NCBI GenBank assembly: GCA_944990035.1
Contig: CALYLX010000054.1
Location: forward strand, 1 to 64,000
Direction of reading: 5' to 3'
Source of the DNA: Clitopilus passeckerianus
Taxonomy: Eukaryota > Basidiomycota > Agaricomycetes > Agaricales > Entolomataceae
Length of the DNA: 64,000 bases
Part shown: positions 12,037-23,137 of the stretch, in pieces
Layout of the letters: each line of letters begins with the position of its first letter
How positions within the stretch are numbered: position 1 is the first letter of the stretch
Translations under genes and position numbers: made by a program
The notes under the pieces: generated by a model
What the model was told of the DNA's origin: nothing
The model's input: the letters and a program-made list of their open reading frames with translations, nothing else
Databases searched by the model: none

Positions 12037-13510
12037 AACCCAATCTTCGACGCGAACCTCGGTCCTAGAAACCCCCAACACTGCTCAGTTGATAGATAGT
12101 CCGTAATATGTCGTCTTGAGGAGTTCCATCAACTATTCAACAAACATACGAGGAACATCTGGCGTGAACGTTAGATCCGTGGATTTTTCTGTTGTTACGT
12201 ATGAGCCCGTTTGAATGTGGGGTTTTCGGTGAAGATTTCGAGGTCAGGGCTCGGCTGTTCACTCCCCTAGCCTCCGGCATGACAGATCGACATCGCTCCA
12301 CTCTCCGCTCTAGCGGCTTTCCGCGCTCAAGATGGGGTTTCGGCCTCTTCTCACACCCCCTGGCCGCCTGGAATATAGCACGCCCCTCCGTTGGTGTGTG
12401 GCATTTTACTCACTGTAAACCCTGAATGCCATCGTCGGAGGTTAAGGGTAGGATCCAGATCTAGCTAGAAACCCGATCCAAAGGAAGCAAACTTGAAATC
12501 CGAACGCCCATGCGTGCCCATGCATGTGCAGTGTGCACCCTTTCGGTCCGAGACCAGTATTTCTGCACGGAAAATTGCTGCAAGGTGACGATCAGTCAAT
12601 GCAATGTCATTTTTCTGGTATTCGAATCGTTTGACCCCAGAATCAGAAATGGTTAGCCATTGCTTCTAAATTGATTTACTTGCCGAATTTGCTCTGCTGG
12701 CGAGTTCCGACACAAGAAATGCGGTCACTTCTTACGACGCGATCACACGCTGTAATCCTTCTTTCCCAAGTTCTACGAATGTCACCTTTGCCGCACAGCC
12801 TTAGGTGGAAAACTTCCGAGTTTCCCTTTCGCTAACATTATTTCTATCCCGCCTTGAGAATATAATCCTCGGACGATCCCGCATTACCCTAGAAATCTTG
12901 AAGGGCATACGTGAGCCGCAAATGCCATATCAGGCATATCAGTACCCTGTTCCAATCCACTGGCATAAATCTGAGCACACACATTCCTTCTTAACGGTGG
13001 CCTGATGCCTGATATCTTAATAAACCTAATTGCACGAAAGAAGCTTGATCTACCGACACTGTCACAGCGCCTGGTCAAGGCGACCACTTTACCTCTGCCG
13101 ACCTAACCGGTTCCGCTTCTCAACCTCTTTCATACTTTCTCCAAGGACACATGGTCTACACGTGGCTTTGATATCCTATGAAATCGACGCCGTTTCTCAG
13201 GAAAATAGGCAAACTTGGGTAGAGTAGCGGCTAGCCCCCGGTTACCGCACCCAAAGGACCACTCGGAGCCAAAATGGGAACTCATTTCGTCACCCTGCCA
13301 ATGACGGGGTCCCAACTTTACATTCCTTATGGTCATCGACCCGCACGTGTAAAACCGAACTTGTTCCCAACTCCTATTCCCTGGTATGTTCTATTTAGTG
13401 GCGTTGAAACGCTGTCATCCTTTATAAACTGACCAGTTTCCTCTTCCCGAACATTTCTTGATCCTACCTCCTCGCGTCTCATATAGCGTGTTCTCTTGCA
13501 GAGACAATCC
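12037..13510. other. long intergenic region upstream of the C2H2 gene
   Basis: About 1.5 kb without a supportable gene. It probably holds the 3' end of the BTB gene and the regulatory region of the zinc-finger gene, which starts at 13511. A long upstream region is common for transcription-factor genes, but no specific site was recognised. Confidence 0.45.
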
Positions 13511-14611
13511 ATGTATCAAGGCTGGCAGAACAATGGAGAAAACTCCCGTACGCTCTGATCTGACGTAGGTATGACCACTACTTATGAACACTTTTCTTGC
13601 AGATTACGGGCAGTATACTGATGCTCACTTCATGGAAGAGAGCAGGGGTCAGCCGTACATGACGGGTCATCCTTCAACGCTTGCGTACTACCCGGCGAAC
13701 GGAGTGAGCGCGTTTTTCCGTTCGCTGACGAGGCCGCTGATGGTTTGAACGCCATTGCTTTTAGCAGCCAAGTCAAGGACAACGATCACAAGCGCCACCT
13801 CCCATGCAACCAAACCCTGCTTACCACAACCCTCATGACCCTCGGTACAATGCTGTTCATCAGACGAACCAGACCCTAACAGCACTTCAGTCGGCTCGTC
13901 ACATTGGCCCGGAATATGTGAGCGCAAGCATACCAGCTTTCAATATATTCATCTCGGAACCAGTTACTGATGCTTCCATTCTAGGATCGCTCGAACGTCT
14001 ACCCTCTAGCCCACGATCCCATGCTGCCCCAATCGACGGCAAACTACTACAGCATGCCTCAACAAGCACCAGCCCCAATGCGAGGGTACTATCCAGGTGG
14101 AAATGCTTCTGATAGTGCCTACGGGATCCGGGCCGCACAGAACCCTCCGAGTGGACAGCCTTCTTCGGCTAATCCTCTCTCCCAGCCCGCCACAAGTGCA
14201 CCTTCAAGATCTAGTGAAGGTCATGCGTGTGGATTCTGCGGGAAAGCTTTTGGCAGGCCAAGTGCATTGCAGGTATGTCGCTCGTCTCCGTGTCTGATTC
14301 TTCGGCCGAGTGGAGCACCATCGACTGACTATTGTTCTGCCCAAAAAGATCCATATGGCGATACATACCGGGGAGCGAGGTGGGTTTCTGCGCATTCACG
14401 GATCTGTCTACGTGGTCGAATCATGCTAAAACGGCGTCTTTCAATTTGGTTGATAGCTTATACATGTCCGGAAGAAAGCTGTCATCGTAGTTTCAGCGTC
14501 AAGAGTAACCTGACCCGACATCTCCGCAATGTGCACCAGATCTGGCCTGAAGGACAGAGCCATGGCGACCTCAGCGAAATCGGCGACGACGACAGACGAC
14601 GAGGAACCTAG
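13511..14611 (+). CDS. C2H2 zinc-finger transcription factor
   Basis: A likely nuclear DNA-binding regulator. The ATG at 13511 opens a short exon (MYQGWQNNGENS), and five further exons encode a Tyr/Pro/Gln-rich, disordered N-terminal region with HYGQYTDAHFMEESRG and MLPQSTANYYSMPQQAPAP. Two consecutive C2H2 fingers close the protein. Finger 1 is HACGFCGKAFGRPSALQ joined across an intron to IHMAIH; then comes the canonical linker TGER. Finger 2 is YTCPEESCHRSFSVKSNLTR followed by HLRNVH. Both have the full set of two Cys and two His. The tail is short and acidic-basic (SHGDLSEIGDDDRRRGT). The architecture, disordered activation-like region plus two C-terminal fingers, is common in Agaricomycete regulators, including those tied to fruiting, but no specific orthologue can be named. 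Confidence 0.85.
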
Positions 14612-14823
14612 CCTTCCCGTTCGAGACTGGTACGAAGTTCTTCCTTGTCGGATGCCCGAGTTGGTATCAATTGTATCATCTACTGTTTCCTGGGTTTGGG
14701 ATGGTATTGCTTGGCTACAGCTCTTGATTGTATTACTACCAAACACGTACATGCATATGGCATAGATTCTTGTTTTCCCTCCCTTCCACCACTACCATCG
14801 GGTTCGGCATTCAGAGCGCTCAT

Positions 14824-16814
14824 ATGGACGATTGTAACACGGGGCACGACGGGCTTTTTAGCAATGCAATGACTCCTGACGAGGACCTGATCGTCACCGA
14901 CTATAGAAGCGATTCTGATGACCCGTATGATATTCCCGACACGAGGTCAGTGTCACACAATCTTCCTGACTCCAACACATGCGCGCTGCTTCAAGCTTCG
15001 GGACTTATGTCAATTTCTAGGTCACCGGAGGCCGTTGAAGGAATGGAATCAATAGTTGTCTCCTTCCTTTCCCAGCTGGCATCTATGGGACGCACTGCTA
15101 ACGCCCAATTTGATCGTGGCTCCTCTGAGGAATCGTCGTCCGAGGACCCAAGAGCGGCTCCAGGGAAGAGTAAGCTTGAACTGCGCCTGAGTAATCGCAG
15201 CAGGGGGGGTGTCAGCTCTCAAGAGTATGTTTAAAATTGAACAGCCGCAGCCCACTCTGTTTACCAATCCTGCAGCCAAGCATCCCACAGACTGCTGAGG
15301 TATCCAAGGAAAAGTTCCAGAGGTAGTATTCGCCCCTTCGGTAAGTCTTCAGCCTCGACCCTTGGCGCATCGGATTTATTCATACCAAACTCTTCATAAT
15401 CATGGCTTGTAGCCCAGTTATTCAGACTCATTGATTTGTCACACGATGCGATTATTAACAGCGTGCCAACCACCAAGCGGTGAGTCATTTTTAGGTATAC
15501 TAGCCGTTCAAAATTCATCTGTTTGAAAGCGATGTCTATTATAAGGACGTTCCACTATTTTCTAACCAGCGCGTCGTCGACAGCGTAAGTCATAACACGC
15601 CTTTCTAAGAGATCGCCGTATTCATCTTGCCCCATTTGCCTCTCTCACAGCTCGTTGATGATCTTGCTGCAACTTTAGAACTGGAAAGATCTGATCTGAA
15701 AATAGTACGTCTGCTATCACGCTCTCTCAGAGAGTGGTCTGGTGAAGAGGCACCTCCAGAGAGCATCACCAAAGGGTCTTATCTGTGGTTCCGGGCTTAA
15801 GATCTCTCTCACGTCAGGGGAGGGCATACAGGTCCAAGACACGGAGGTCAGCTTTTCTTACCATACCGCGAGAACTCTTTGCCTCATGACGCAGGGCACT
15901 ATTGTCCCCGTTGGTGAGGATATCTTTTCATTTAGCCTGGAGGAGGATGTGGCATGGGTATTGATTGTGGAAAAAGAGGTTTCTCTTATCCGATAATGCA
16001 ATTGCCGACAACTCACCAGATTCTATCAGGCTGTCTTCCAAACTCTTAGTAGACTTAAAGTTGCGGATCACCAAGCTATTCCTGGACGTGGGTTGATCAT
16101 CACTGTATGCGTGCTATCTGTCTATTTTCTAAATTTATCTCAGCGTAAATGTCATCGTTTAGGGGAAAGGGTTTCCCGATGTTGCTACGCGTCACCTCGT
16201 GGCAAGCCTGGCGGAGAGCCTTCCTTCAAGGTCAGACACTCAGTGCTTGAAGCATCAGCGGTCTTTTTCTTGACCCTATGCAAGCATTCCGATTCTAGGG
16301 CTTTTGGATGCGGACCCGTACGGACTTGAGATCTTGTCGGTTTATAAATTTGGCAGTCGGGGCCTTCAACATGAAAACGAGAAACTTGCAGCACCGCGAA
16401 TCAAATGGCTCGGATTGAAGCTATCTGACCTAGACCTGTAGGCCTTCCAGTTTGCTCGCACTTCTGGCAGCACATCACGCGCATATATCTGGCCTGCAGG
16501 TTCGGTATTGAGACAGATGCTCTGATACCCATCACGAAACACGACGAGAAGAAGGTTCCACAATTCTAATCGCTCACGTTCATTTCCTGACCATGAGGAA
16601 TAGGCGCTGAGCATGCTTCGCGGCAGGCAGCTGCTCCCAGTGAAATGGAGGCATGTGTTACTACGCGTTGTTTTCTGGATAACTGCGTAACATTCCCACT
16701 TACAGAAAGGAACTTATGCGCCTCCTTCATACTCGACGAAAAGCAGAAATCGAAATTCTGACGAACGTACCCGTGGCTTGCGGTAGCCAGATTGGTATTC
16801 AGTTTGCTTTCTGA
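14824..16814 (+). CDS. SPO11: meiotic double-strand-break endonuclease Spo11
   Basis: Spo11 is the topoisomerase VI A-like enzyme that starts meiotic recombination by cutting DNA through a tyrosine. The ATG at 14824 gives MDDCNTGHDGLFSNAM and an acidic N terminus. Small exons then spell the family blocks in order: AQLFRLIDLSHDAIINSVPT, then KRDVYYKDVPLFSNQRVVDS, whose Tyr-Tyr pair contains the catalytic tyrosine, then LVDDLAATLELERSDLKI and ASPKGLICGSGLKISL. The Toprim domain follows: VLIVEKEAVFQTL, GKGFPDVATRHLV, and PILGLLDADPYGLEIL with the metal-binding Asp-x-Asp. After it come YKFGSRGLQHENEKLAAPRI, KWLGLKLSDLDL and a last exon KELMRLLHTRRKAEIEIL with its stop at 16814. About ten introns are needed, including a very short one around 16000. 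No frame breaks were found. The final dozen residues after the last family block are the least sure part. Confidence 0.9.
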
Positions 16815-17390
16815 ATTACTCGTGTTCTCTCCTAACCACGGCACCCGTTCCTTCGATGCCCCTTTCATTAGAATCCCCTTTAACACGGCCTCAAGCTCAC
16901 CCAGGAAACTCAAGTGACGTCGGGCCCGCTCAAACCATCGGGGATCTGGGTAGGGTAGCCAATAACGGCGAATATATGTCGCCATGCGTCGAGCCACCCC
17001 TTGTGAAGTACCTATCAAGGAAGATAGGCGAACATGTTGGGTGTGCTCGAGCTCGGGGAAGAAATGGGACACCTGATAAAGATTAGGCTCCGGCGTCCAC
17101 AAGCAGGCGTCCCTGTTCCGTTGTGTTGGACTTGCACAGGCTCTCATCGACTAACTCAAACGTCAAAGTTTTTCTCGCTCTGGTTATTTCCTCACGGATG
17201 TATTCACTTGTGACCGCTCAGCTGTTGACCGTGTAATAGTCATACTGTACAAAAAACAAATATTTGTCTAAATCAATTGCAGTAATGAAGTAACGTAAAT
17301 TGTCCACAACCTGATCGATAGACAGGTCCGCATGTAATGTCCAGAATAAGAATGTAAAGAATCCAGTCCGTGGGTATCAAAACGAATGAA
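16815..17390. other. intergenic, convergent gene ends
   Basis: SPO11 ends at 16814 and the next gene ends from the other side at 17391. A minus-strand open frame covers 16566-17147 but lies mostly antisense to the last SPO11 exons and shows no family features, so it is not called as a gene. Confidence 0.45.
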
Positions 17391-18772
17391 TTAGTGTTGA
17401 GGAGAGTATGTTGGTGGAGGATCTTGTGCTTCCAACGGCCTGCTTGGCCCGGCGTTCCCAGATTTCTCGTCATCGCGCTCCAAGGCTTTCTGGTGATGGA
17501 AAAGCTCGGTATGAGTCGCAGAACGGTGGGAATCATAAGCGGACGAGCACTGATTGGCGGAAGGAACGCCTGGCTGACGCTCTCCCCGTGATGGCAACGA
17601 TGCCAAGCCGACACCAGCAATTATGCCAGGATGAGAAGCATTGAGGGCTCCTTGCTCGTGAGGAGAAGGCAAGTCTACAAAGTCTGGAGCAACGCCATCA
17701 TAAGCAAGGTGATAATAGCCATGGCCATCAGCAGTATCGCCGTGGTACAGCCCAGTAGGCGATTGTGTGAGGTTCGCCAAATAGGTGTTTTCTGGGCTGA
17801 CAGAATGTGTTCGGAGATTGTGCGGCAGATAATGCGGCGTGTCGGCATTATGTGGAGGAACGCCTACCAAGCCTTGCTGTGAAGTGCGTAACGCCGCAGG
17901 TTGCGTAGTGGGAAGAAGGTTGAATGTCGATTCAGCCATTTCCGATTCGGAGGACCTCGAGTTCGGTGCGACAGTGGTGGAAGGGGTAGCATTGAAGCCG
18001 GGTGCAAGCAGCATGCTTCCCCGCGGACGTTGGTTCTTATGACGGGCAGCAGCACGGCGTTTCAAGAGAAACATCAGAAAAAGACCGAGGGCGATAACTG
18101 AAGACGGTCAATCGAATGAGCAAAATAGACATGTTGGAAAGGCATACGCAATGCGATAACAATCCCGATAATTCCTCCGACACTGATCCCTTTCTTGCCA
18201 TTTGTAGAGTTTACAGCTCCAAAAGGATTCGAAGACGCAGATGTGGTTGGCGTGGCGGGGTGTGGAATGCTTCTCGTTTGCGATTGGGACCCAGTGATAC
18301 TGTTGGAGTTGGTTCCTGTGTTAGTTGCTGCCCCGGTGCTTGTGACTGGCGATGTAGTGTTCGCTCCGGTGGCTCCTTTCGTCCTGCAAGTGGCGTCTGT
18401 CAGGAAAAGAAAGTACGAAGATAGATCGAGTATATTCCTCACGGAGACGGTTGTCCTTGGGTTGATGTTGTGCAACTGGCTCCGATGCAGACCGTGCACA
18501 CGTTTTTCTTACAGGTCGTTTTTGTGCAAACCCCATTCTTGCAGGACTCGCTGTCCGAGTCTGAGTCCGAGTCGCTGTCTGAATCGCCGTCGTCGTCGTC
18601 ATCTCCATGATGTTGGCGAGCAGTCCTAACAAGGCGGCACCCAATCGGCGTTAGACAACTCTCTGGTGAGCGGAGGAGATGGTACATACAGAGTTGTAGC
18701 AGCAACCAGGTCAAAACTTGCCGTTAAAGCAAGTAAAAAAGCGATCTGAATCTTTGAGGTGCAAAGACGCAT
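17391..18772 (-). CDS. secreted-start, single-pass membrane protein with Ser/Asp repeat
   Basis: The start at 18772 gives a signal peptide (MRLCTSKIQIAFLLALTASF...). After the first intron comes an acidic run of Asp followed by about six Ser-Asp dipeptides. A compact Cys-rich stretch follows (CKNGVCTKTTCKKNVCTVC), with Cys spacing like a small disulfide knot. Next is a Thr/Ser/Asn-rich, probably O-glycosylated stalk (TSTGAATNTGTNSNSITGSQ). One transmembrane helix (GISVGGIIGIVIALLIALGL) spans an exon join, followed by the basic LLKRRAAARHKNQRPRG. The 220-residue cytoplasmic tail is disordered and ends in PPPTYSPQH, which contains a PPxY motif able to bind WW domains of Nedd4-type ubiquitin ligases. 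The plan resembles fungal wall sensors or receptors. The function is unknown. Confidence 0.72.
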
Positions 18773-20391
18773 CGCGAGACAGCTCCTAGCACCCAACGAT
18801 GGTGAAAGCAGGAAGAAACCTGATTTGCAAAGTAGCGTAACCGTCCACGTTAATTACTAGTGCCATCAATTCGAAGCGTATTCGGCTCCAAATTTTCTGG
18901 TTGTATTGTTACTGGTTAACAGGATGCCAAGACCTGAATCAAGGCCGCCGCCTTCAGACGGAGTATGTCCCGCAAGTTTGCTGTGCATATCAAGAACATG
19001 GAAAGCCGCATCCCGCCAGAGTGAAATAAATGTGCAAGAACAGATTGATGCATCACGAAATTTGGAGCATTGAATGATCTGTCGCTTTCCCAAAGAGGAA
19101 GTTCTTTCCCATCTGCTAAAAAGACCAACTCAATCCTGGTCAAGCGCCCAGCGAAGCTTGGCAAGGTTTCTGCAGATCCTCGGGACAGAGGATCGAATCT
19201 CTGGGTGTCTTCACGGCAGAAAAGGTAGAAAGGCACGTCGTTATCGGGTTGGCATCGGACAGTGAACGCCAATACATTTGAACACATTCGTTCCGAGAGT
19301 AAAAACACGGTATAAGTCAGTTTCCCCAAGATTCGCCCCAACAGTGTGACACAGAAGTAGCTTGAGCTGAGCCGAACCCGTAGTTTGAGATGCCGACGGC
19401 GCAAGCATAGTTAACGTATAATTCTCCATGCTATCCGTTGACAGACATATGTAACGAAGTAGATCCGACGCAGGCCAATGCGAGTGACAGATATGAACAG
19501 ATATAGCCACAACAATGAGACTTCTGGAAACGGAGGAAACAGTCTCGAAGCAACTATGGAGATGAAAGTTACAATTTAGCCAGATGACCTCGTCGTGCCA
19601 GAAAGAACCATGTAGTGATACCAGGGTTTCGCCCCTCGGGGTCTACGGCAAAAGAGATTCGAGAAACCGAGGAAGCGCCTCAGCGCAGGTCTAGGTCTAG
19701 AAGATTTGCCTGCATACAGTAAGCTTCAACCAGATCTCAGGATACGAGACCGTGATAATAGTTGCCTGCCCCCCGAGATCCCTCATTGAAACCCTGATGG
19801 TAGAAGGGGTTCAAGAAGCATACACTCGTCAGAAATGCGTCTGTGGCATGGTGGCTGCGGTGCAGGCGTACCCCGACACGCGCCGTAATCCAATTCAACG
19901 CAGTAGCATTTAGCCGCCTAAGAAGCACAGAATTCTCGCTCGAGGTCCCCATGCAGTGGTGGTAAAGGGCAAATATATTTAACCGTTACAGACAATTGTT
20001 TAATTCCATCTGTACATCTACCGAGCACAGTTAATCGTAATTCTACTATACATACTTTTGGTCATCAACAAATCGAGAAGTTATCATGATGCTATAGGTA
20101 TAAAGACAAATCGAGAACGAAGTGCAGAAGCAATACACGGCATTTAGCGCCGGGGGGAATGTAGGAGCAATGCAGGTTCCGACAATGAGAAATCGGAAGG
20201 AATAAATGTGAAGTGGTAAAGTACAATGATGTGGGGTGGTGGTATGCATGAGAGTCCACAAAAAGAGAGGGAGCATAGCGACATAGATATAAAATAACGC
20301 ATAATTCAAAGATAGCAAGACAAACCGAGAGGGACCGTGAGGAGAAAAGGAGGAAATGAAGCAGACATAAATCCATGTGGGGAATGGTGCA
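18773..20391. other. region without a firm gene
   Basis: Minus-strand open stretches at 18916-19404 and 19241-19510 have protein-like composition (for example DVPFYLFCREDTQRFDPLSR and FAGRLTRIELVFLADGKELP). They overlap in different frames, lack a clear start, and match no family I recognise. They could be a decayed gene. From about 19960 to 20391 the sequence is A/T-rich and is most likely the 3' end of CDC6. Confidence 0.3.
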
Positions 20392-22515
20392 TCAGTCATC
20401 TTCGATGGCACCGTCGATTAATCCCCGAGCAGCGGCGAGCGCCTTTGCCTTTTCGCGGTCCATGGCCTTGAGTTCGCGAGCCAAACGAGACTTCTCTGCT
20501 TCCCAGATAGCTTTCATGACCTCCTCCTGGACGGCGTTGGGTGAATCATTTGTCGAGGTGACACCAAGAGCCCTAAGCACTTCATCGCTGCGCACCCCTT
20601 CGGCCAACCTTAGTTCGGCCTTGCCCTTGCCCTTGGCCCCGCCAAACCCAGCACTACCACCAAAGGAGGCAGTTCTCCCAAAGGTTCCCCTGCCACCTTT
20701 TCCAGATGGCGAATCCAGGCCACCGCTGAAGAGGCCATTACCCTCGAGCATCCCAACGAGATCCCCGAATTCACTGCGTGAGGCGGGCTCAGCAGCACCT
20801 CGATCACAACGTCCAAGAATAGTGGTGTAGTAGGTGTGCAGTTGGGTAGAGTCAATGCCTACGGCGGTGGCCGATGGGGAGGGCATCGAGTTAGCGCGCT
20901 TCATGGGTGAGGTCTGTGCCTTCTTCAGTGACGCTGAGGACCCGAGATGGAAGCCAACGTCGAGTCGTCGTGCTGCAAGAATGGCACTGAGGAGTACCAA
21001 ACGAGCTTGCATGCCAAGGTTGGTGACCTTGGATACAACCTCACTATTGCTACTTGAAGCGACAGCCGCAGACGGCTTGGACGTTGCAGCCTTCGAGGAG
21101 GACGGGGTATAAGCTTTGAGTGCAGCAAGGATGTGGGGAGGAGTGACAGTGGGGGAGGAGGCTTTCATAGGGTTTTCATCCTTACACGGAGACGATGTCA
21201 TGTTGGTGACTGAAATATCAATTGCACCTCGGAGCACTTCAAAGAGGCTACGAACATCTCCGGTGAGGGAGGCAATCTTCTTTGACAATAATGTAAGGGC
21301 AGGTGGCGGCAGGAATTTCTTGGCAGCGGCGTTGGGCTCTCCTTCGGGCGTCGGCTCGTAGATAGGTGTAAGACGTGTTTGCAAAATCTCCAATAATTGC
21401 CCAGACGTATAAGGTGCGAAGTGAAGAGTTTGGGCATTGTTTGATGCGGTGACTGATGATGTCGACGAAGACGATGTGAGGGTATGTGTGTTCGCGATGC
21501 CGATGAGACGTAACTTTGAAGGGTTTGTAGCCGACAGGGAGAATAGAGAGGTCAGGACCTGAGCGTTGGGAGTGATGTGATCAAGTTCGTCTAAAATCAC
21601 AACACTGATGCAGGGTTAGTATGGCGTTGTCGTCGGAAGAAAATCACGAACCACTTGCCAACGTGGCTAGAGAGTAGGTTCTCAACGGCCTCTCTACCTT
21701 TGGCCTTCTTGGTTCGACTCGAAGGCTTTTTCTTGCCCTGGTCGAGTTCATCAACCAAGCGTTCCCAAAGCGCATCAACGCCCTTGAGAGCCATACAGTT
21801 GACGAAGATGATTTTCGCGTCGCTATCAAGCCTTTGGAGTACAGAGTTCACTAGTGCAGTCTTTCCGGTACCAGGAGTGCCCGAGATGTAGAGGCTGGTT
21901 GATGAGGTGTCGTCAACCATAGCTGAGTCTTCCAGGAACGAGGTAAGAAAATCTTGAATGGCATTTCGTTCTGGGTCTCGACCAGCGAGCTCAGCATTGT
22001 CATGATTGCACGTTGATCGTAACAAAGCTTTTGCACGGATATGCAGTGGTTGAAGGGAAACTGGGGGAGTTGGAGGAGGTGTAGATATAGTCATTGCGGC
22101 CACGCCTTCTATAGGTGCGTCGGGAGCATTTGCTATCGATGAAGTCGACGCACGCCGCGTGATTCCTTCCGTACATATCAGACACGAGAAGAACTAGAAG
22201 AAAACTGAGATACGTACCGTTCCTAGGACGCGTCGGCGTCATCATCTCTGTGGCCGAACGCCTGAGCGCCCTCGCACTCCTGGGAGACACTAAGTCGACA
22301 TTGAGGACCTCTATCTTGAGAGGCGGAACGTTCTCCTTGTTCGCGTCGCCATCCACGACTCCGAATGAGAGCCTTGCGCGTTTGGGATTCGGAGTCGACT
22401 CAGGTGTCTGGAGCTGTTGCTCACATGAGGAACTTGACGTTGTCGAGGTCCCATCTTGCTGCTGGTGAGCGCGCTTCCCAAGCACTGAGCTACGTGTAGA
22501 CCGTGTAGATGGCAT
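20392..22515 (-). CDS. CDC6: replication-licensing AAA+ ATPase Cdc6
   Basis: Cdc6 joins ORC on replication origins and helps load the MCM helicase in G1. Three exons (22218-22515, 21652-22132, 20392-21604) give 663 residues without a frame break. The disordered N terminus carries likely CDK sites (SPRS, TPTR), a basic KRAR patch and a KEN box (NKENVPP), a degron used by the APC/C. The AAA+ core shows AGRDPERNAIQDFL, Walker A GTPGTGKTALVNSVL, FVNCMALKGVDALWERLVDE, Walker B VVILDELDHI and sensor-1 LRLIGIANTHTL. The C-terminal half includes a winged-helix region and a Gly/Ser/Lys-rich insert. Orc1 was considered, but there is no BAH domain and the length fits Cdc6. The second intron contains an ACTAAC branch-point sequence. 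Three ACGCGT boxes lie just upstream. Confidence 0.93.
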
Positions 22516-22639
22516 GGTACGTTAATGTCGACTATGTCGAGCTCCAAGTCGGTTGTCGAGTGACCTGGTCGATGGTAAACCTTAGCGAGCGGGCCTGGAA
22601 AATAAGGCCTTATGCTTTCAGACTCCGCTAAATCATCAA

Positions 22640-22704
22640 ACGCGTCAACGCGTCTTTGAGGCTTTGGCACGTGCGACGCGATTTATTAACGTGACGAGAC
22701 GCGT
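22640..22704. promoter_or_regulatory. cluster of three MluI cell-cycle boxes (ACGCGT) upstream of CDC6
   Basis: ACGCGT occurs at 22640-22645, 22648-22653 and 22699-22704, that is 125-190 bases upstream of the CDC6 start at 22515. A near match (GACGCGA) lies between them. In yeasts this hexamer binds MBF (Mbp1/Swi6 or the fission-yeast Cdc10 complex) and drives G1/S genes, CDC6 orthologues among them. A fourth copy is inside CDC6 exon 1 at 22228. The element could also serve the divergent gene at 23138, but its position favours CDC6. Confidence 0.7.
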
Positions 22705-23137
22705 GCATTTTCTGACGCCACAAAGAGTTTTGCCAAGATTTGCGGCAGCTTCAGTATGAACATGAACCACCGCGACGAACCCATTGAGCTTCTATAGTTA
22801 CTGAAGCTGCCGTATCCCTCTTCCCAAGCAGATTTGTCAAATTCTGGAGCCCGCAATTACCTTGTTAGAGAACAAAGAAAAAACTGACTGTCCTCTGGTC
22901 AAATCGCAACGAAAGGCGGGGCCAAATCACAGTGGCCAGATATATGTGGGCGTCTTGAAGGGCCGAAACGGAATGATGCCACTCATAACAATGGCGGCTT
23001 GGGCATCAGAACATCTTCTGGCCCGCACCTCGTGGGCCAAGTCGTGGTAGCAGCTTTGACCAATTTCTACTCATAAATAGTCTAGCTTCGATCAATACTG
23101 GACCAAGAACCTTCCGCCCAGCTGCCTTTGCGCCATC

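Noticed and set aside
16566..17147. 193-codon minus-strand open frame
   Set aside because: Its 3' third is antisense to verified SPO11 exons and it shows no domain or start context.
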